Numbered from the stretch's first letter, positions 50,821 to 60,638 are shown. The stretch: 64,000 nt of DNA from Lutispora sp003527145 (GCA_029983695.1 JASBZB010000007.1:1-64000); one strand, 5' to 3'. Program-made: numbers and translations. The notes: generated from the letters alone by a model not told the origin.

Positions 50821-51549
50821 GATCATTGAATCATGAGCTAACCTTTCGAATTTATCATCAAGCTGTGATAAACAGGTGAAATCTTTATATTTCTGCTTCA
50901 GTGCTTTTGTGATCAGATGGTCGGCTAATGCAGGGTTTTTAGGAAGCAAGCTGCCATGAGAATATGAACAATATACATTTTTATAGATTGCGCCCTCGCA
51001 GCCATCTTCGCCGTTATTTCCATACCCTTTTAAGACCTTTCCCAGAGGTTTAACTTCCGGACCGAGATAGGTTTTTCCGGAATGGTTTTCAAAGCCTACT
51101 ATTCTTCCGTCACAATCCTCTGACTGAAGGAAGTCGCATTGAAATACTATATTTCCCACCATTCTTTTTTTGCTTCCTATCGTCCAGAGATCCAGTGCGC
51201 CGAGGAATTCGATCTCCTTGCCATCCCAGGTTTTATAATACTTGCCGAGCATTTGGTATCCGCCGCATATGCATAAAAAGACTTTATCACTTTTTATTGC
51301 ATTTTTGATTTCATTGGATTTTTGCTTCAACAAATCGTTTTGTGCAATTTCTTGCTCATAATCTTGACCGCCTCCGAGAAAAACTATGTCATAGTTTTCG
51401 GGGACGAAGCTCTCGCCAATAGTCAAATTTATTATCTTTGCGCTCATTCCGCGCCATTCTGAACGTTTTTTTAGAGCCTTAATATTTCCTATATCTCCGT
51501 ACAAATTCAATAAGTTTGGATAAAGATGACATATCCTGAGTTCATACAT
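50800..51549 (-). CDS. gatD: Lipid II isoglutaminyl synthase, glutaminase subunit
   Basis: 249 residues. Class I glutamine amidotransferase fold with nucleophile Cys95 in FLCICGGYQMLG, and the His of YSHGSLLPKNP. It releases ammonia from glutamine for MurT, which then amidates the D-Glu of the peptidoglycan stem. The gene starts 42 nt after murT in the same direction, as usual. Confidence 0.92.
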   Translation of the reverse strand: MYELRICHLYPNLLNLYGDIGNIKALKKRSEWRGMSAKIINLTIGESFVPENYDIVFLGGGQDYEQEIAQNDLLKQKSNEIKNAIKSDKVFLCICGGYQMLGKYYKTWDGKEIEFLGALDLWTIGSKKRMVGNIVFQCDFLQSEDCDGRIVGFENHSGKTYLGPEVKPLGKVLKGYGNNGEDGCEGAIYKNVYCSYSHGSLLPKNPALADHLITKALKQKYKDFTCLSQLDDKFERLAHDSMIKRVIGK

Positions 51550-51591
51550 ATTTTTACACCTCTATATTTCCTAAGTACGCAGCCTGCCGTT

Positions 51592-53013
51592 TTACTCCCA
51601 GAACTCCTTGAGCCCAAACTTGTCCTTCAGGTGCTTCCTGATATCAAGCATTGCAGTATAGGACGCCAATATATAAAAACTGCTGTCCTCCAATGAATTA
51701 TCTAAGCCTTCGCATATCATTTTGTCATAATCTTTTATTATACTTATTTTCGCTGTATTGAAATCATCGTATTTTAATCTTAGGGCCATGTCCTCTGCTC
51801 TGATGCCGGAAACAAAAATATTGCCGGTTTCCTCCGATGCCCGCTGCAGCTTTCCGAAGTTCACATCCCATAGCCATGAAATATCAGTTCCGTCGGCAAC
51901 CTTATCATTTATTATGAGGGCAATTTGGCTTTGTTTTTTTGCTTTTGTAAGCAAATCAATAGCTTGATTGAAGCCTGAGGGATTTTTCACTAAAATTATC
52001 CAGATTTTCTTATTACCTGCATCAATTTCTTCCATTCTCCCAAATCCGCTTTTAAGGCTGCCTAGACATTTTAAAGAATTTTTTACTGGCAAGCCCAAAA
52101 CAACCCCACAAGATAGAGCTGCCAAAGAGTTATATATGTTATAAAGCCCTGGCAAGCCTATCCTGGTCTTATATAACTCTTTTTTAGTTTTATTGCCTTC
52201 CGAGCTTTCAATTGATATCTGAACCAGAGAGTCAGAACTGTTCAATTCATCAATATTGGAACATGTGATGCTGGAAGGCGGCCTCATATAGCCGCAGTTA
52301 GTGCATCTAAATCCACCCAGATGTCCATATATATAATTAGAATAGATGTACTTATTTTTACAATAGATACAATACATCGCATCCGAATAAGCTGGCTTCT
52401 CAGCATTCTTGTATGCATTGGGGCCGATCCCGAAATACACAAGCCTTTTATCACTGCCTCTGCCGAGGGAGGCACACATGGAATCATCCGCATTTAATAT
52501 GAGCTTGGTGTTTTTTAATTTCTGCACCCCGAGCCTGACATTATTAAGAGTTGAGTAAAGCTCTCCGTAGCGGTCCAACTGATCTCTGAAGAAATTTGTG
52601 ACGATCAAAATGTCAGGTTCCACAAAATCACATATTTTATTGAATGCCGCCTCATCAACTTCAATCAATGCAGTCCGAACAGGCGATTCTCCAAAAAGCT
52701 TTGTTGAATTGAGAAAAGTGCTGGCAATTCCAGCCGTTAAATTTGCCCCTGACTTGTTTGTTATATATTTGATGCCGTTCTCTTCAAGGATCTGGCCTAT
52801 AATATGGGTTGTTGTTGTCTTGCCATTGGTTCCGGTTACCATGATTATTTTATAATTTTTAGCTGCTTCTTTTAATGCATCCGGGTATATTATAGATGCT
52901 GCTTTACCGGGAAAAGATGTGCCTCCAAACTTTGCAGCTCTGCACACCTTGCATAAAGTCTTTGATACAATTGATGCCAGCTTATATTTAATATTCACGT
53001 CAAACACCGCCAA
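51592..53013 (-). CDS. murT: Lipid II isoglutaminyl synthase, Mur ligase-like subunit
   Basis: 473 residues. P-loop GTNGKTTTTHIIG at about 60-72, a Cys4 zinc ribbon (YCIYCKNKY...RCTNCGYMRP at about 208-235) inserted in the central domain, and the C-terminal DUF1727 part with the conserved DISWLWDVNF. It pairs with GatD to turn D-Glu into D-isoglutamine in lipid II. Full length. Confidence 0.93.
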   Translation of the reverse strand: MAVFDVNIKYKLASIVSKTLCKVCRAAKFGGTSFPGKAASIIYPDALKEAAKNYKIIMVTGTNGKTTTTHIIGQILEENGIKYITNKSGANLTAGIASTFLNSTKLFGESPVRTALIEVDEAAFNKICDFVEPDILIVTNFFRDQLDRYGELYSTLNNVRLGVQKLKNTKLILNADDSMCASLGRGSDKRLVYFGIGPNAYKNAEKPAYSDAMYCIYCKNKYIYSNYIYGHLGGFRCTNCGYMRPPSSITCSNIDELNSSDSLVQISIESSEGNKTKKELYKTRIGLPGLYNIYNSLAALSCGVVLGLPVKNSLKCLGSLKSGFGRMEEIDAGNKKIWIILVKNPSGFNQAIDLLTKAKKQSQIALIINDKVADGTDISWLWDVNFGKLQRASEETGNIFVSGIRAEDMALRLKYDDFNTAKISIIKDYDKMICEGLDNSLEDSSFYILASYTAMLDIRKHLKDKFGLKEFWE

Positions 53014-53182
53014 AAGTTTGATATTTTGCTGCAGAATCCCTATATATTCGATGAATTATCTTAAGTGTGCAGCATTAAGAAAATAAGTATCTAAGTACTA
53101 CCATATTATGTACGATTAACATTAGCTGTGACAGCCATAAGCTCTTAATTGCACTTTTAATTGTTGATCACTGAACTAACCC
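53014..53182. other. murT upstream region
   Basis: A+T-rich; the murT promoter must lie here on the minus strand, but I could not pick a clear -35/-10 pair. It is the first part of a 470-nt gap. Confidence 0.3.
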
Positions 53183-53345
53183 GCTCTAAGACCCCCGCCT
53201 CTATAGGCGGCAGGTGTCAAGAGCAGCTAAGTCCAGTGCCCCAGGGCAGCCTCTCTTGCCCCTGTGGGGCAATTCACCTTCTATGGACTCGACTAACATT
53301 CAGTGGGGGTTCCCATCCCCCCTCTGAATGAAGTCTCGTTCAAGC
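53183..53345 (+). ncRNA. Structured RNA-like element, IS605/TnpB right-end type
   Basis: GC-rich against its surroundings, with several strong stems in order: CCGCCT/AGGCGG (53195-53210), GTCCA (53231) closing with TGGAC (53284-53288) around TTGCCCCTGTGGGGCAA (53256-53272), and ATTCAG...CTGAAT (53298-53329) around a GGGGG/CCCCC stem. CTCTAAGACCC, AAGAGCAGCTAAG and TCTCGTTCAAGC resemble the 3' ends of clostridial IS605-group elements, where the omega RNA for TnpB lies. No tnpB or tnpA is nearby, so it would be an orphan end. Confidence 0.5.
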
Positions 53346-53407
53346 ATGGCAATGATATCCGGAAATTTTGGGCTTCAGGAATAATTGTGATTATTTATAC
53401 AAAAGTA

Positions 53408-53436
53408 TTGCATAATAATGCGATTGAGTGTATAAT
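53408..53436 (+). promoter_or_regulatory. Sigma-A promoter of amino-acid importer
   Basis: TTGCAT (53408-53413) and TATAAT (53431-53436) with 17-nt spacing. The start codon is 48 nt downstream. Confidence 0.8.
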
Positions 53437-53483
53437 ATTGATTCGTGAATAAATTATAGATGATGGGATGTTAGGAGGAAGAA

Positions 53484-54269
53484 ATGTTGAAAAAGATGTT
53501 AAAAAAATTAATTCTGCTAACTGTTACAGCAATTATTGCTTTATCTTTTGCGGGATGCGGGAAAAAAGCAGATAAACTTGTGGTAGGTACAAGTGCGGAT
53601 TATCCGCCCTATGAGTTTCACATGATGGATGGAGGAAAAGATAATATAGTAGGCTTTGATATTGATATCGCTGCAGAGATTGCAAAGGACATGGGAAAAG
53701 AGCTTGAGATCAAGGATATGGATTTCGCAGCACTGTTAGGCGCCCTTGAAGCGGGGAAGATCGATATGGTTCTGGCGGGCATGACTCCTGATGATGAAAA
53801 AAGAAAGAATGCAGATTTCTCAGAGATATATTATAAGGCTGAACAAGGCGTCGTTATCAGGGCAGAAGACAAAGATAAATATAAAACTGCTGAGGATTTT
53901 AAAGATGTGAAGGTAACAGTACAGCAAGGCACTTCCCAAGAAAAAATAGCCGGCACTCAATTGATAGGATGCCAATTAAAAACTCTAAAAAAGGTTGGAG
54001 ATCTTGTTTTGGATCTTAAATCAAAAAAATGCGATGCTATTATTGTGGAGCTGCCTGTTGCAAAAGCATATGTCAAAGAAAATCCTGAACTCATCATAAG
54101 TGAAGTACAGGTGCAGGATGAAGTCGGGGGAGCAGCGGCAGCCGTTGCAAAAGGAAACACAAAGCTGCTTGAGCAGGTTGACAAAACATTAAAAAGACTT
54201 GCCGATGAGGGCAAAATAGACGAGTATGTGACAAATGCAATAAAGCTTTCTTCTGAAGCTGCGGAATAA
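53484..54269 (+). CDS. Polar amino acid ABC transporter, binding protein
   Basis: 261 residues. Lipobox SFAGC at about residue 22, then VGTSADYPPYEF and VGFDIDIAAEIAKDMGKELEIKDMDFAALLGALEAGKIDMVLAGMT, typical of SBP family 3. It binds a polar amino acid outside the cell; the residues that decide glutamine, arginine or cystine were not resolved. ATG with AGGAGG 8 nt upstream. Confidence 0.9.
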   Translation: MLKKMLKKLILLTVTAIIALSFAGCGKKADKLVVGTSADYPPYEFHMMDGGKDNIVGFDIDIAAEIAKDMGKELEIKDMDFAALLGALEAGKIDMVLAGMTPDDEKRKNADFSEIYYKAEQGVVIRAEDKDKYKTAEDFKDVKVTVQQGTSQEKIAGTQLIGCQLKTLKKVGDLVLDLKSKKCDAIIVELPVAKAYVKENPELIISEVQVQDEVGGAAAAVAKGNTKLLEQVDKTLKRLADEGKIDEYVTNAIKLSSEAAE

Positions 54270-54335
54270 GGCTGATTTAAATGAATAATTATAATTTTTT
54301 GAAAATGTGAGGAAGCAGTTGTAGGGGGAAGAACT

Positions 54336-55025
54336 TTGAGCTTTTTATTTTTAAATAAATACGCTTGGTATTATATAAACGGTGCCAAAAACACGATACT
54401 TCTTACTTGTATAGCACTATTCTTTGGCATAATATTGGGCCTTATGTTTGCATTGCTGAGATTGTCGGATAATAAGGCCTTGAAATATGTCGCAGTGACA
54501 TATATTGAAATCATAAGAGGCACACCGATATTGATTCAAATAATGATACTTTATTTTGGTGTAACACAATATATCAGTTTTCCGGAGATACCTGCGCTGT
54601 CAAAGCTGATAGGTTACGATTCATCGGATTTTATGGCGGGAGCCGCAGCTGTGGCAATCAACAGCGGAGCGTATGTAGCTGAGATCATCCGGGCAGGTAT
54701 ACAATCCATAAGCAAAGGGCAGATGGAAGCCGCCAGATCCTTGGGGCTTACAAAGTCGATGGCAATGCGGTATGTAATAGTACCCCAAGCCTTCAAAAAT
54801 ATACTTCCTGCATTGGGAAATGAATTTGTTACCTTGATTAAGGAAACCTCCGTCGTATCAGTAATAGGGATAATGGAGCTTACTAAGGCCGGAGATATTG
54901 TAAGAGGTGCTACGGCGAAGGGCTTTGAGCCTCTCATAGTAGCTGCGGTTATATATTTTTCCATCACTTTTACGGCATCCAAGCTTGTTGGTTTGCTTGA
55001 GAGGAGGATGAGAGTAAGTGATTAA
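54336..55025 (+). CDS. Polar amino acid ABC transporter permease
   Basis: 229 residues, TTG start after GGGGGAAG. Contains the HisM/GlnP signature: LLTCIALFFGIILGLMFALLR, YIEIIRGTPILIQI, and EAA-type loop KGQMEAARSLGLTKSMAMRYVIVPQAFKNILP. Overlaps the ATPase gene by 8 nt. Confidence 0.92.
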   Translation: MSFLFLNKYAWYYINGAKNTILLTCIALFFGIILGLMFALLRLSDNKALKYVAVTYIEIIRGTPILIQIMILYFGVTQYISFPEIPALSKLIGYDSSDFMAGAAAVAINSGAYVAEIIRAGIQSISKGQMEAARSLGLTKSMAMRYVIVPQAFKNILPALGNEFVTLIKETSVVSVIGIMELTKAGDIVRGATAKGFEPLIVAAVIYFSITFTASKLVGLLERRMRVSD

Positions 55026-55740
55026 AGTATCAAATTTGCATAAAAGATTCGGAAAGCTTCATATTTTAAAAGGTATCAATGCTCATATAGAAAAGGGAGA
55101 GGTTGTTGTTGTTATAGGTCCAAGCGGCTCCGGAAAGAGCACTTTCCTCAGATGCCTTAATATGCTTGAAGTGCCGGATGAGGGCCAAATATTATTTAAG
55201 GACACCATAATGAACAGCAAAAAAACAAATATAGATAAGCAAAGAGAAAAGATGGGCATGGTATTTCAGCAGTTTAATCTTTTTCCTCATATGACTGTTA
55301 TGGAAAATATAACTTTAGCGACCATAAAGCTAAAAAAGAAGAGCCAGAAAGAATCCGAAAAAGAAGCCCTGGATTTGCTGAGGAGGGTCGGACTTGAGGA
55401 TAAAGCCGGCAGTTATCCGAACCAGCTTTCAGGAGGGCAAAAACAGAGGATCGCGATAGTAAGGGCGCTGGCCATGTCGCCGGAGGTAATGCTCTTTGAT
55501 GAGCCCACATCAGCTCTTGATCCCGAGATGGTGGGAGAGGTTTTGGAAGTGATGAAAAGGCTGGCGGCAGAAGGCATGACCATGGTGGTAGTTACACATG
55601 AGATAGGCTTTGCGAGAGAAGTCGGCAGCAGGATATTGTTCATGGACAACGGTCTTATAGCAGAAGAGGGAACTCCGCAGGAAATTCTCAATAATCCTCA
55701 AAACGGCAGAACCAGGGAATTTCTAAGCAAAGTCCTTTAA
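55018..55740 (+). CDS. Polar amino acid ABC transporter ATPase (GlnQ type)
   Basis: 240 residues, GTG start with GAGGAGG upstream inside the permease gene. Walker A GPSGSGKST, Q-loop FQQFNLFPHM, signature LSGGQKQRIAIVRAL, Walker B VMLFDEPTSALDPE, H-loop VVTHEIGFA. Close to GlnQ/ArtP. Confidence 0.93.
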   Translation: MIKVSNLHKRFGKLHILKGINAHIEKGEVVVVIGPSGSGKSTFLRCLNMLEVPDEGQILFKDTIMNSKKTNIDKQREKMGMVFQQFNLFPHMTVMENITLATIKLKKKSQKESEKEALDLLRRVGLEDKAGSYPNQLSGGQKQRIAIVRALAMSPEVMLFDEPTSALDPEMVGEVLEVMKRLAAEGMTMVVVTHEIGFAREVGSRILFMDNGLIAEEGTPQEILNNPQNGRTREFLSKVL

Positions 55741-55755
55741 ATCAATAAGAAATAT

Positions 55756-55792
55756 GACAGTTGGAGCTTAACACAGCTTTAACTGTCTTTTT
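55756..55792 (+). terminator. Intrinsic terminator after importer
   Basis: GACAGTT (55756-55762) and AACTGTC (55781-55787), with an inner AGCT/AGCT pairing, followed by TTTTT. The next gene is convergent. Confidence 0.8.
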
Positions 55793-55807
55793 AATGCTCA
55801 AGATAAT

Positions 55808-56248
55808 CTATGATAGCTTTTTCATTATCTTATATATGCTATGCATAGCCCCATGAAGCTCATCAATATCCTCAGCCGATAATTGCTCAAGTTTGCTCAT
55901 GATCATATCCAGCGCTTCTTTTCGAAAATCATTGAGATAGTCTATTCCTGATTGTGTAATTGATACCTTGACAGAGCGCCTGTCTTTTTTATCATGAATT
56001 CTTACAATCAAATTGTTCTCTTCCAGCTTGTCTGTTAAATGAGTCATTTGCTGCTTCAAAATGTTTAAACCGGCAGCAAGCTCCGACATGGAGATAGGTT
56101 CCTTGCCTTTCAAATATAGCAATATGTGAATTTGCATAGGGCTTAAGGTTTTTACTGTTTTTTCTAAAGGCTTGATAAGATTATTTTTAAACATGGGCAT
56201 TAAATGAAAAAGGTCGTTAGCCAACTGCTCAATTATTTTATCCGGCAT
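55808..56248 (-). CDS. MarR-family transcriptional regulator
   Basis: 146 residues. MPDKIIEQLANDLFHLMPMF start, the winged helix around residues 40-95 (PISMSELAAGLNILKQQMTHLTDKLEENNLIVR), and wing DKKDRRSVKVSIT. It should bind a palindrome in the divergent promoter region and respond to a drug or metabolite that the adjacent exporter handles. The start at 56248 has AAGGGA about 10 nt upstream; an in-frame ATG at 56272 does not. Confidence 0.9.
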   Translation of the reverse strand: MPDKIIEQLANDLFHLMPMFKNNLIKPLEKTVKTLSPMQIHILLYLKGKEPISMSELAAGLNILKQQMTHLTDKLEENNLIVRIHDKKDRRSVKVSITQSGIDYLNDFRKEALDMIMSKLEQLSAEDIDELHGAMHSIYKIMKKLS

Positions 56249-56339
56249 TCTACCACAATCCCTTCCATGCACTCAATATCTTCTCTGAAATCAAATGATT
56301 TTGTAAATACTATTTCATATAATAGTTCAAATTTAACAA

Positions 56340-56398
56340 TTGACAAATACATTCTTAAGGTGTAATTTAATATAGTAAATAATTGTTTATTATAAACA
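56340..56398 (+). promoter_or_regulatory. Exporter promoter and MarR-type operator
   Basis: TTGACA (56340-56345), 17 nt, then TAATTT (56363-56368) form a promoter. TGTTTATTATAAACA (56384-56398), a perfect 15-nt palindrome around a central T, lies just downstream, where a bound MarR would block transcription. Confidence 0.6.
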
Positions 56399-56451
56399 TG
56401 TATTTATAATATTATAACACCTTTATAATAATATGTCGAGGGAGATGAAAC

Positions 56452-58620
56452 ATGTTAAAGCTGAAAGGTTATCTTAGGCCATTTATTGTGTCTATCACTG
56501 CAATTATCGCGCTGCTTTGGGTTCAGGCTGCTTGTGATCTGTCATTGCCTGGCTACACCTCTAACATTGTAAATATCGGTATTCAGCAAGGCGGAATAGA
56601 GAACGGAGTACCTAAAGCAATACGCAAAAGCGAGTTTGATAGACTCATACTATTTATGAATGAAGAAGATAAAGCGGAGGTATCGAAAAGCTATACTATT
56701 TTGGATAAAAGCAGCATATCTCAAAATGATTACGATCATTATACAAAGATTTACCCTCGTCTATCAGAAGAACCTATTTACACATTGAATGCAAATTCAA
56801 AGAATGAAATAAGCCGGCTTAATTTGATCATGAGCAAGCCCATCCTTGCCGCAGAAGCTTTGGAGAAAATGGGCATATCTCTTTCGAACATACCGCCGGC
56901 TCAGATAGAGTCTATGAAAAACAGCGCTGGTGAGAGGTTTGCGGGTATGCCCGATTCCATGATAACCCAGGGTGCAACCTCCTATATCCGTAAGGAATAT
57001 AAAATTTTAGGAATGGATACTGATAAGATTCAAACAAGCTATATACTGCGTTCCGGTGCAATTATGCTGCTTATAGCATTGCTGAGCATGGGCGTCACCG
57101 TAGCTGTAGGATATTTTGGTTCAAAGGTTGGGGCAGGGCTTTCCATGAATCTTAGAAAAGATGTATTCGGAAAGGTCATAAGCTTTTCCAGCAGCGAATT
57201 TGATAAATTCAGTACCGCATCGCTGATCACGCGAACCACTAATGATATTCAGCAGATTCAAATGTTGACGGTAATGCTTTTGAGAATTGTTTTCTATGCT
57301 CCCATATTAGGTATAGGAGGGGTAATAAAGGTTTTTAAAAGCGATTACTCCATGGCCTGGATTATTGGAGTGGCGGTAGCTGCTATTTTGATCTTAGTGG
57401 CTGCTATGTTTTATATAGCAATTCCGAAATTCAAAGCGGTGCAAAAGCTTGTAGATAGACTGAACCTGGTAACAAGAGAGATACTTACGGGGATATTGGT
57501 CATACGTGCATTCAATACTCAAAAGCATGAAGAGAAAAAATTTGATATTGCAAGCAGAGACCTGACAAAAACGAATCTGTTTATCAATAGAGTAATGTCT
57601 CTCATGATGCCGGCAATGATGCTGATCATGAATGGAGTCACTTTATTGATCGTTTGGGTAGGCGCTCGTCAGATTGATCAGGGTGCAATGCAGGTTGGCA
57701 ATATGATGGCTTTTATACAGTATACTATGCAGATCATTATGGCGTTTTTAATGATTTCCATGGTTTCCATAATGCTGCCCCGGGCCGCTGTTTCTGCTGA
57801 GCGCATAGAAGAGATCTTAAGCTCGGAGATACTGGTGAGAGATGTTGAAAAGCCTCAGAATTTCGGGAAAAATAGAAGAGGCCATGTTGAGTTCAGGGAT
57901 GTGAGCTTCAGATATCCCGGCGCAGAAGTGGACGCCCTTTCGCATATAAGCTTTACTGCTGAGCCCGGGCAGACAACTGCATTTATCGGCAGCACCGGCA
58001 GCGGGAAAACTACGCTCATCAATCTCATACCTCGTTTCTATGATGTAACAGGGGGTCAAATACTGATTGACGGCGTGGACATCAGCAAGGTACCTCAGCA
58101 TGAATTAAGAGCCCGGATAGGATATGTACCCCAAAAAGCCCTTCTTTTTTCGGGTACTATAGAAAGCAACCTGAAATATAGCAATGAAGCCGCATCTGAA
58201 GAAGAACTGGTTAAGGCGGCAGATATAGCCCAGGCTTCGGAATTCATAAAAGCAAAGCCTGAAGGGCTTAAAGCCGATATTTCTCAGGGCGGCTCCAATG
58301 TTTCAGGCGGGCAGAAGCAGAGGCTTTCAATCGCCAGGGCGCTTGTCAAAAAGCCTGATATATATATCTTTGACGACAGCTTTTCTGCCCTTGATTTTAA
58401 AACCGATGCGCTGCTCCGCGAAGCCCTTAAGAGGGAGACGGCCCACAGCACCTTGCTTATAGTTGCACAGAGGATAAGCACGATCATAAATGCAGACCGG
58501 ATCATTGTCCTTGATGAGGGTAAAATTGCAGGCATAGGCAGCCACAAAGAGCTTATGAAAGAATGCGAAGTATATAGGCAAATAGCTTTATCACAGCTTT
58601 CAATGGAGGAGCTTGCATAA
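56452..58620 (+). CDS. ABC exporter, heterodimer subunit 1 (degenerate site)
   Basis: 722 residues. The first helix (about 12-32) is followed by an insert to about residue 195 that should lie outside the cell, then five more helices. NBD from about 475: Walker A GSTGSGKTT, signature VSGGQKQRLS, Walker B IYIFDDSFSALD. The catalytic Glu after Walker B is Asp here, so this is the degenerate ATP site partner. ATG has GAGGGAG 7 nt upstream. Likely a drug or lipid exporter. Confidence 0.9.
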   Translation: MLKLKGYLRPFIVSITAIIALLWVQAACDLSLPGYTSNIVNIGIQQGGIENGVPKAIRKSEFDRLILFMNEEDKAEVSKSYTILDKSSISQNDYDHYTKIYPRLSEEPIYTLNANSKNEISRLNLIMSKPILAAEALEKMGISLSNIPPAQIESMKNSAGERFAGMPDSMITQGATSYIRKEYKILGMDTDKIQTSYILRSGAIMLLIALLSMGVTVAVGYFGSKVGAGLSMNLRKDVFGKVISFSSSEFDKFSTASLITRTTNDIQQIQMLTVMLLRIVFYAPILGIGGVIKVFKSDYSMAWIIGVAVAAILILVAAMFYIAIPKFKAVQKLVDRLNLVTREILTGILVIRAFNTQKHEEKKFDIASRDLTKTNLFINRVMSLMMPAMMLIMNGVTLLIVWVGARQIDQGAMQVGNMMAFIQYTMQIIMAFLMISMVSIMLPRAAVSAERIEEILSSEILVRDVEKPQNFGKNRRGHVEFRDVSFRYPGAEVDALSHISFTAEPGQTTAFIGSTGSGKTTLINLIPRFYDVTGGQILIDGVDISKVPQHELRARIGYVPQKALLFSGTIESNLKYSNEAASEEELVKAADIAQASEFIKAKPEGLKADISQGGSNVSGGQKQRLSIARALVKKPDIYIFDDSFSALDFKTDALLREALKRETAHSTLLIVAQRISTIINADRIIVLDEGKIAGIGSHKELMKECEVYRQIALSQLSMEELA

Positions 58621-60488
58621 TGAGTGAAATGAGAAAAAATGAAGCCAAAACAGGCATGAAGCCAATGGGAAGAGGCCCAATGGGCGGAGGGCATATGAGG
58701 GGTATTCCTGAAAAGCCTAAGGATTTTAAAGGAACAATGAAAAAACTAATAGGATATTTGAAGCCCTATCTTTTTTCAATTATTGTAGTGATACTCTTTG
58801 CAGTGGGAAGCTCTGTTTTTTCGATCATAGGCCCTAAAATACTTGGAAAAGTCACGACAAAGATTTTTGAGGGATTGATAGGCAAGGTTTCAGGCGCCCA
58901 GAGTGCAGGCATTGATTTTGAGTATATCGGAGATACAGTGCTTCTTTTGCTAGGGCTATATATTATCAGTGCAGTATTCTCCTTTGTGCAGGGCTTTATC
59001 TTATCGGGAGTGGCACAAAAGGTATCTTATAACTTAAGGAAAGAAATATCACAAAAGATAAACAAGCTGCCATTGAAATACTTTGATACAAAAACTCATG
59101 GAGAGGTATTGTCGAGAGTAACGAATGACGTTGATACTGTGAGCCAAACTCTGAACCAGAGCATTTCCCAGATAATTACATCTGTGATCATGCTGATCGG
59201 TACTGTTGTCATGATGCTTTCCATCAGCAGATCGATGACTCTTGTATCAATATTGATCTTGCCCCTGTCCATTATCTTTATATCCTTGGTAGTTAAAAGG
59301 TCTCAGAAATATTTTGTGCAGCAGCAGCTTTATCTGGGCCAAGTAAATGGCCATGTTGAAGAAGTATACGGCAGCCACATAATAGTCAAGGCCTTCAATG
59401 GGGAGGGGAAAGCCGTAGAAAAGTTTAATGATCTGAATGATAAACTATATAATTCGGCGTGGAAATCACAGTTCTTATCCGGTATGATGATGCCCATCAT
59501 GACATTTATCGGCAATATAGGATATGTTTTAGTGAGCATAATGGGCGGTTGGCTTGCTGTTAAAAAGGCTATCGAGGTTGGGGATATACTCTCCTTTATA
59601 CAATATGTGCGTCAGTTCAGTCAGCCTATAGCTCAGGTGGCTCAAATTTCCAATGTGCTTCAATCTACAGCAGCGGCTTCAGAAAGGGTTTTTGAATTTC
59701 TTGAGGAGCAGGAGGAAATCGAAGAGAATTATGATCCGGTGGGCACTATGAATATTGCAGGCCAAGTATCCTTTGAGGATGTGCGCTTCGGGTACGATAC
59801 GGATAAGATAGTCATCAAGGGCTTCAATGCAGATATTAAGCCGGGTCAGAGAGTCGCCGTAGTAGGACCTACAGGAGCGGGAAAGACTACAATAGTAAAG
59901 CTTCTAATGAGATTTTATGATGTCAGCAGCGGGAGAATATTGATTGACGGACATGATATCAGGGAATTTTGCAGGGATGATTTGAGGAGCATGTTTGGCA
60001 TGGTGCTGCAGGACACCTGGTTGTTTAACGGCACAATCATGGAAAACATACGCTACGGCAGGCTGGATGCCGCAGACGAGGAAGTTATCAGGGCTGCTAA
60101 GACTGCCCATGCCCATTCCTTCATAAAAACCTTGCCCCACGGATACAACATGGAGATAAATGAAGAAGCAGGTAATATATCTCAAGGGCAGAAGCAGCTA
60201 TTAACTATAGCCCGTGCAATATTGGCAGATCCTAAAATACTGATATTGGACGAAGCAACAAGTTCTGTAGATACTCGCACTGAAGTTTTGATACAAAGAG
60301 CTATGGAAAATCTGATGAAGGATAGGACCAGCTTTATTATTGCCCATAGATTATCAACCATAAGAGACGCAGATCTGATCCTGGTTATGAAGGACGGAGA
60401 TATTGCGGAGCATGGAAATCATGAGGAATTACTGGCTGCGGGAGGCTTTTATGCTTCGTTGTATAATAGCCAGTTTGAAAGCCCATAG
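58620..60488 (+). CDS. ABC exporter, heterodimer subunit 2
   Basis: 622 residues. The N-terminal tail is Met/Gly/Pro-rich (PMGRGPMGGGHMRG), then six helices and an NBD with Walker A GPTGAGKTT, signature ISQGQKQLLTI, and Walker B ILILDEATSSVD, in which the catalytic Glu is intact. It starts inside the stop of subunit 1 (TAATG), so the two are made in equal amounts. Confidence 0.92.
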   Translation: MSEMRKNEAKTGMKPMGRGPMGGGHMRGIPEKPKDFKGTMKKLIGYLKPYLFSIIVVILFAVGSSVFSIIGPKILGKVTTKIFEGLIGKVSGAQSAGIDFEYIGDTVLLLLGLYIISAVFSFVQGFILSGVAQKVSYNLRKEISQKINKLPLKYFDTKTHGEVLSRVTNDVDTVSQTLNQSISQIITSVIMLIGTVVMMLSISRSMTLVSILILPLSIIFISLVVKRSQKYFVQQQLYLGQVNGHVEEVYGSHIIVKAFNGEGKAVEKFNDLNDKLYNSAWKSQFLSGMMMPIMTFIGNIGYVLVSIMGGWLAVKKAIEVGDILSFIQYVRQFSQPIAQVAQISNVLQSTAAASERVFEFLEEQEEIEENYDPVGTMNIAGQVSFEDVRFGYDTDKIVIKGFNADIKPGQRVAVVGPTGAGKTTIVKLLMRFYDVSSGRILIDGHDIREFCRDDLRSMFGMVLQDTWLFNGTIMENIRYGRLDAADEEVIRAAKTAHAHSFIKTLPHGYNMEINEEAGNISQGQKQLLTIARAILADPKILILDEATSSVDTRTEVLIQRAMENLMKDRTSFIIAHRLSTIRDADLILVMKDGDIAEHGNHEELLAAGGFYASLYNSQFESP

Positions 60489-60638
60489 AATATAATTCTC
60501 ATATTTTGTCTTAGTTTATACGGCTCAGTTTTATAGAATTTTGCAGCTTATATAGCATATAGAAAAAACCATATATTTATGGTAATATCTAGACATATTA
60601 GCGGTGAAGATCATACTATTCAGATTTAGGAGGAGCAA

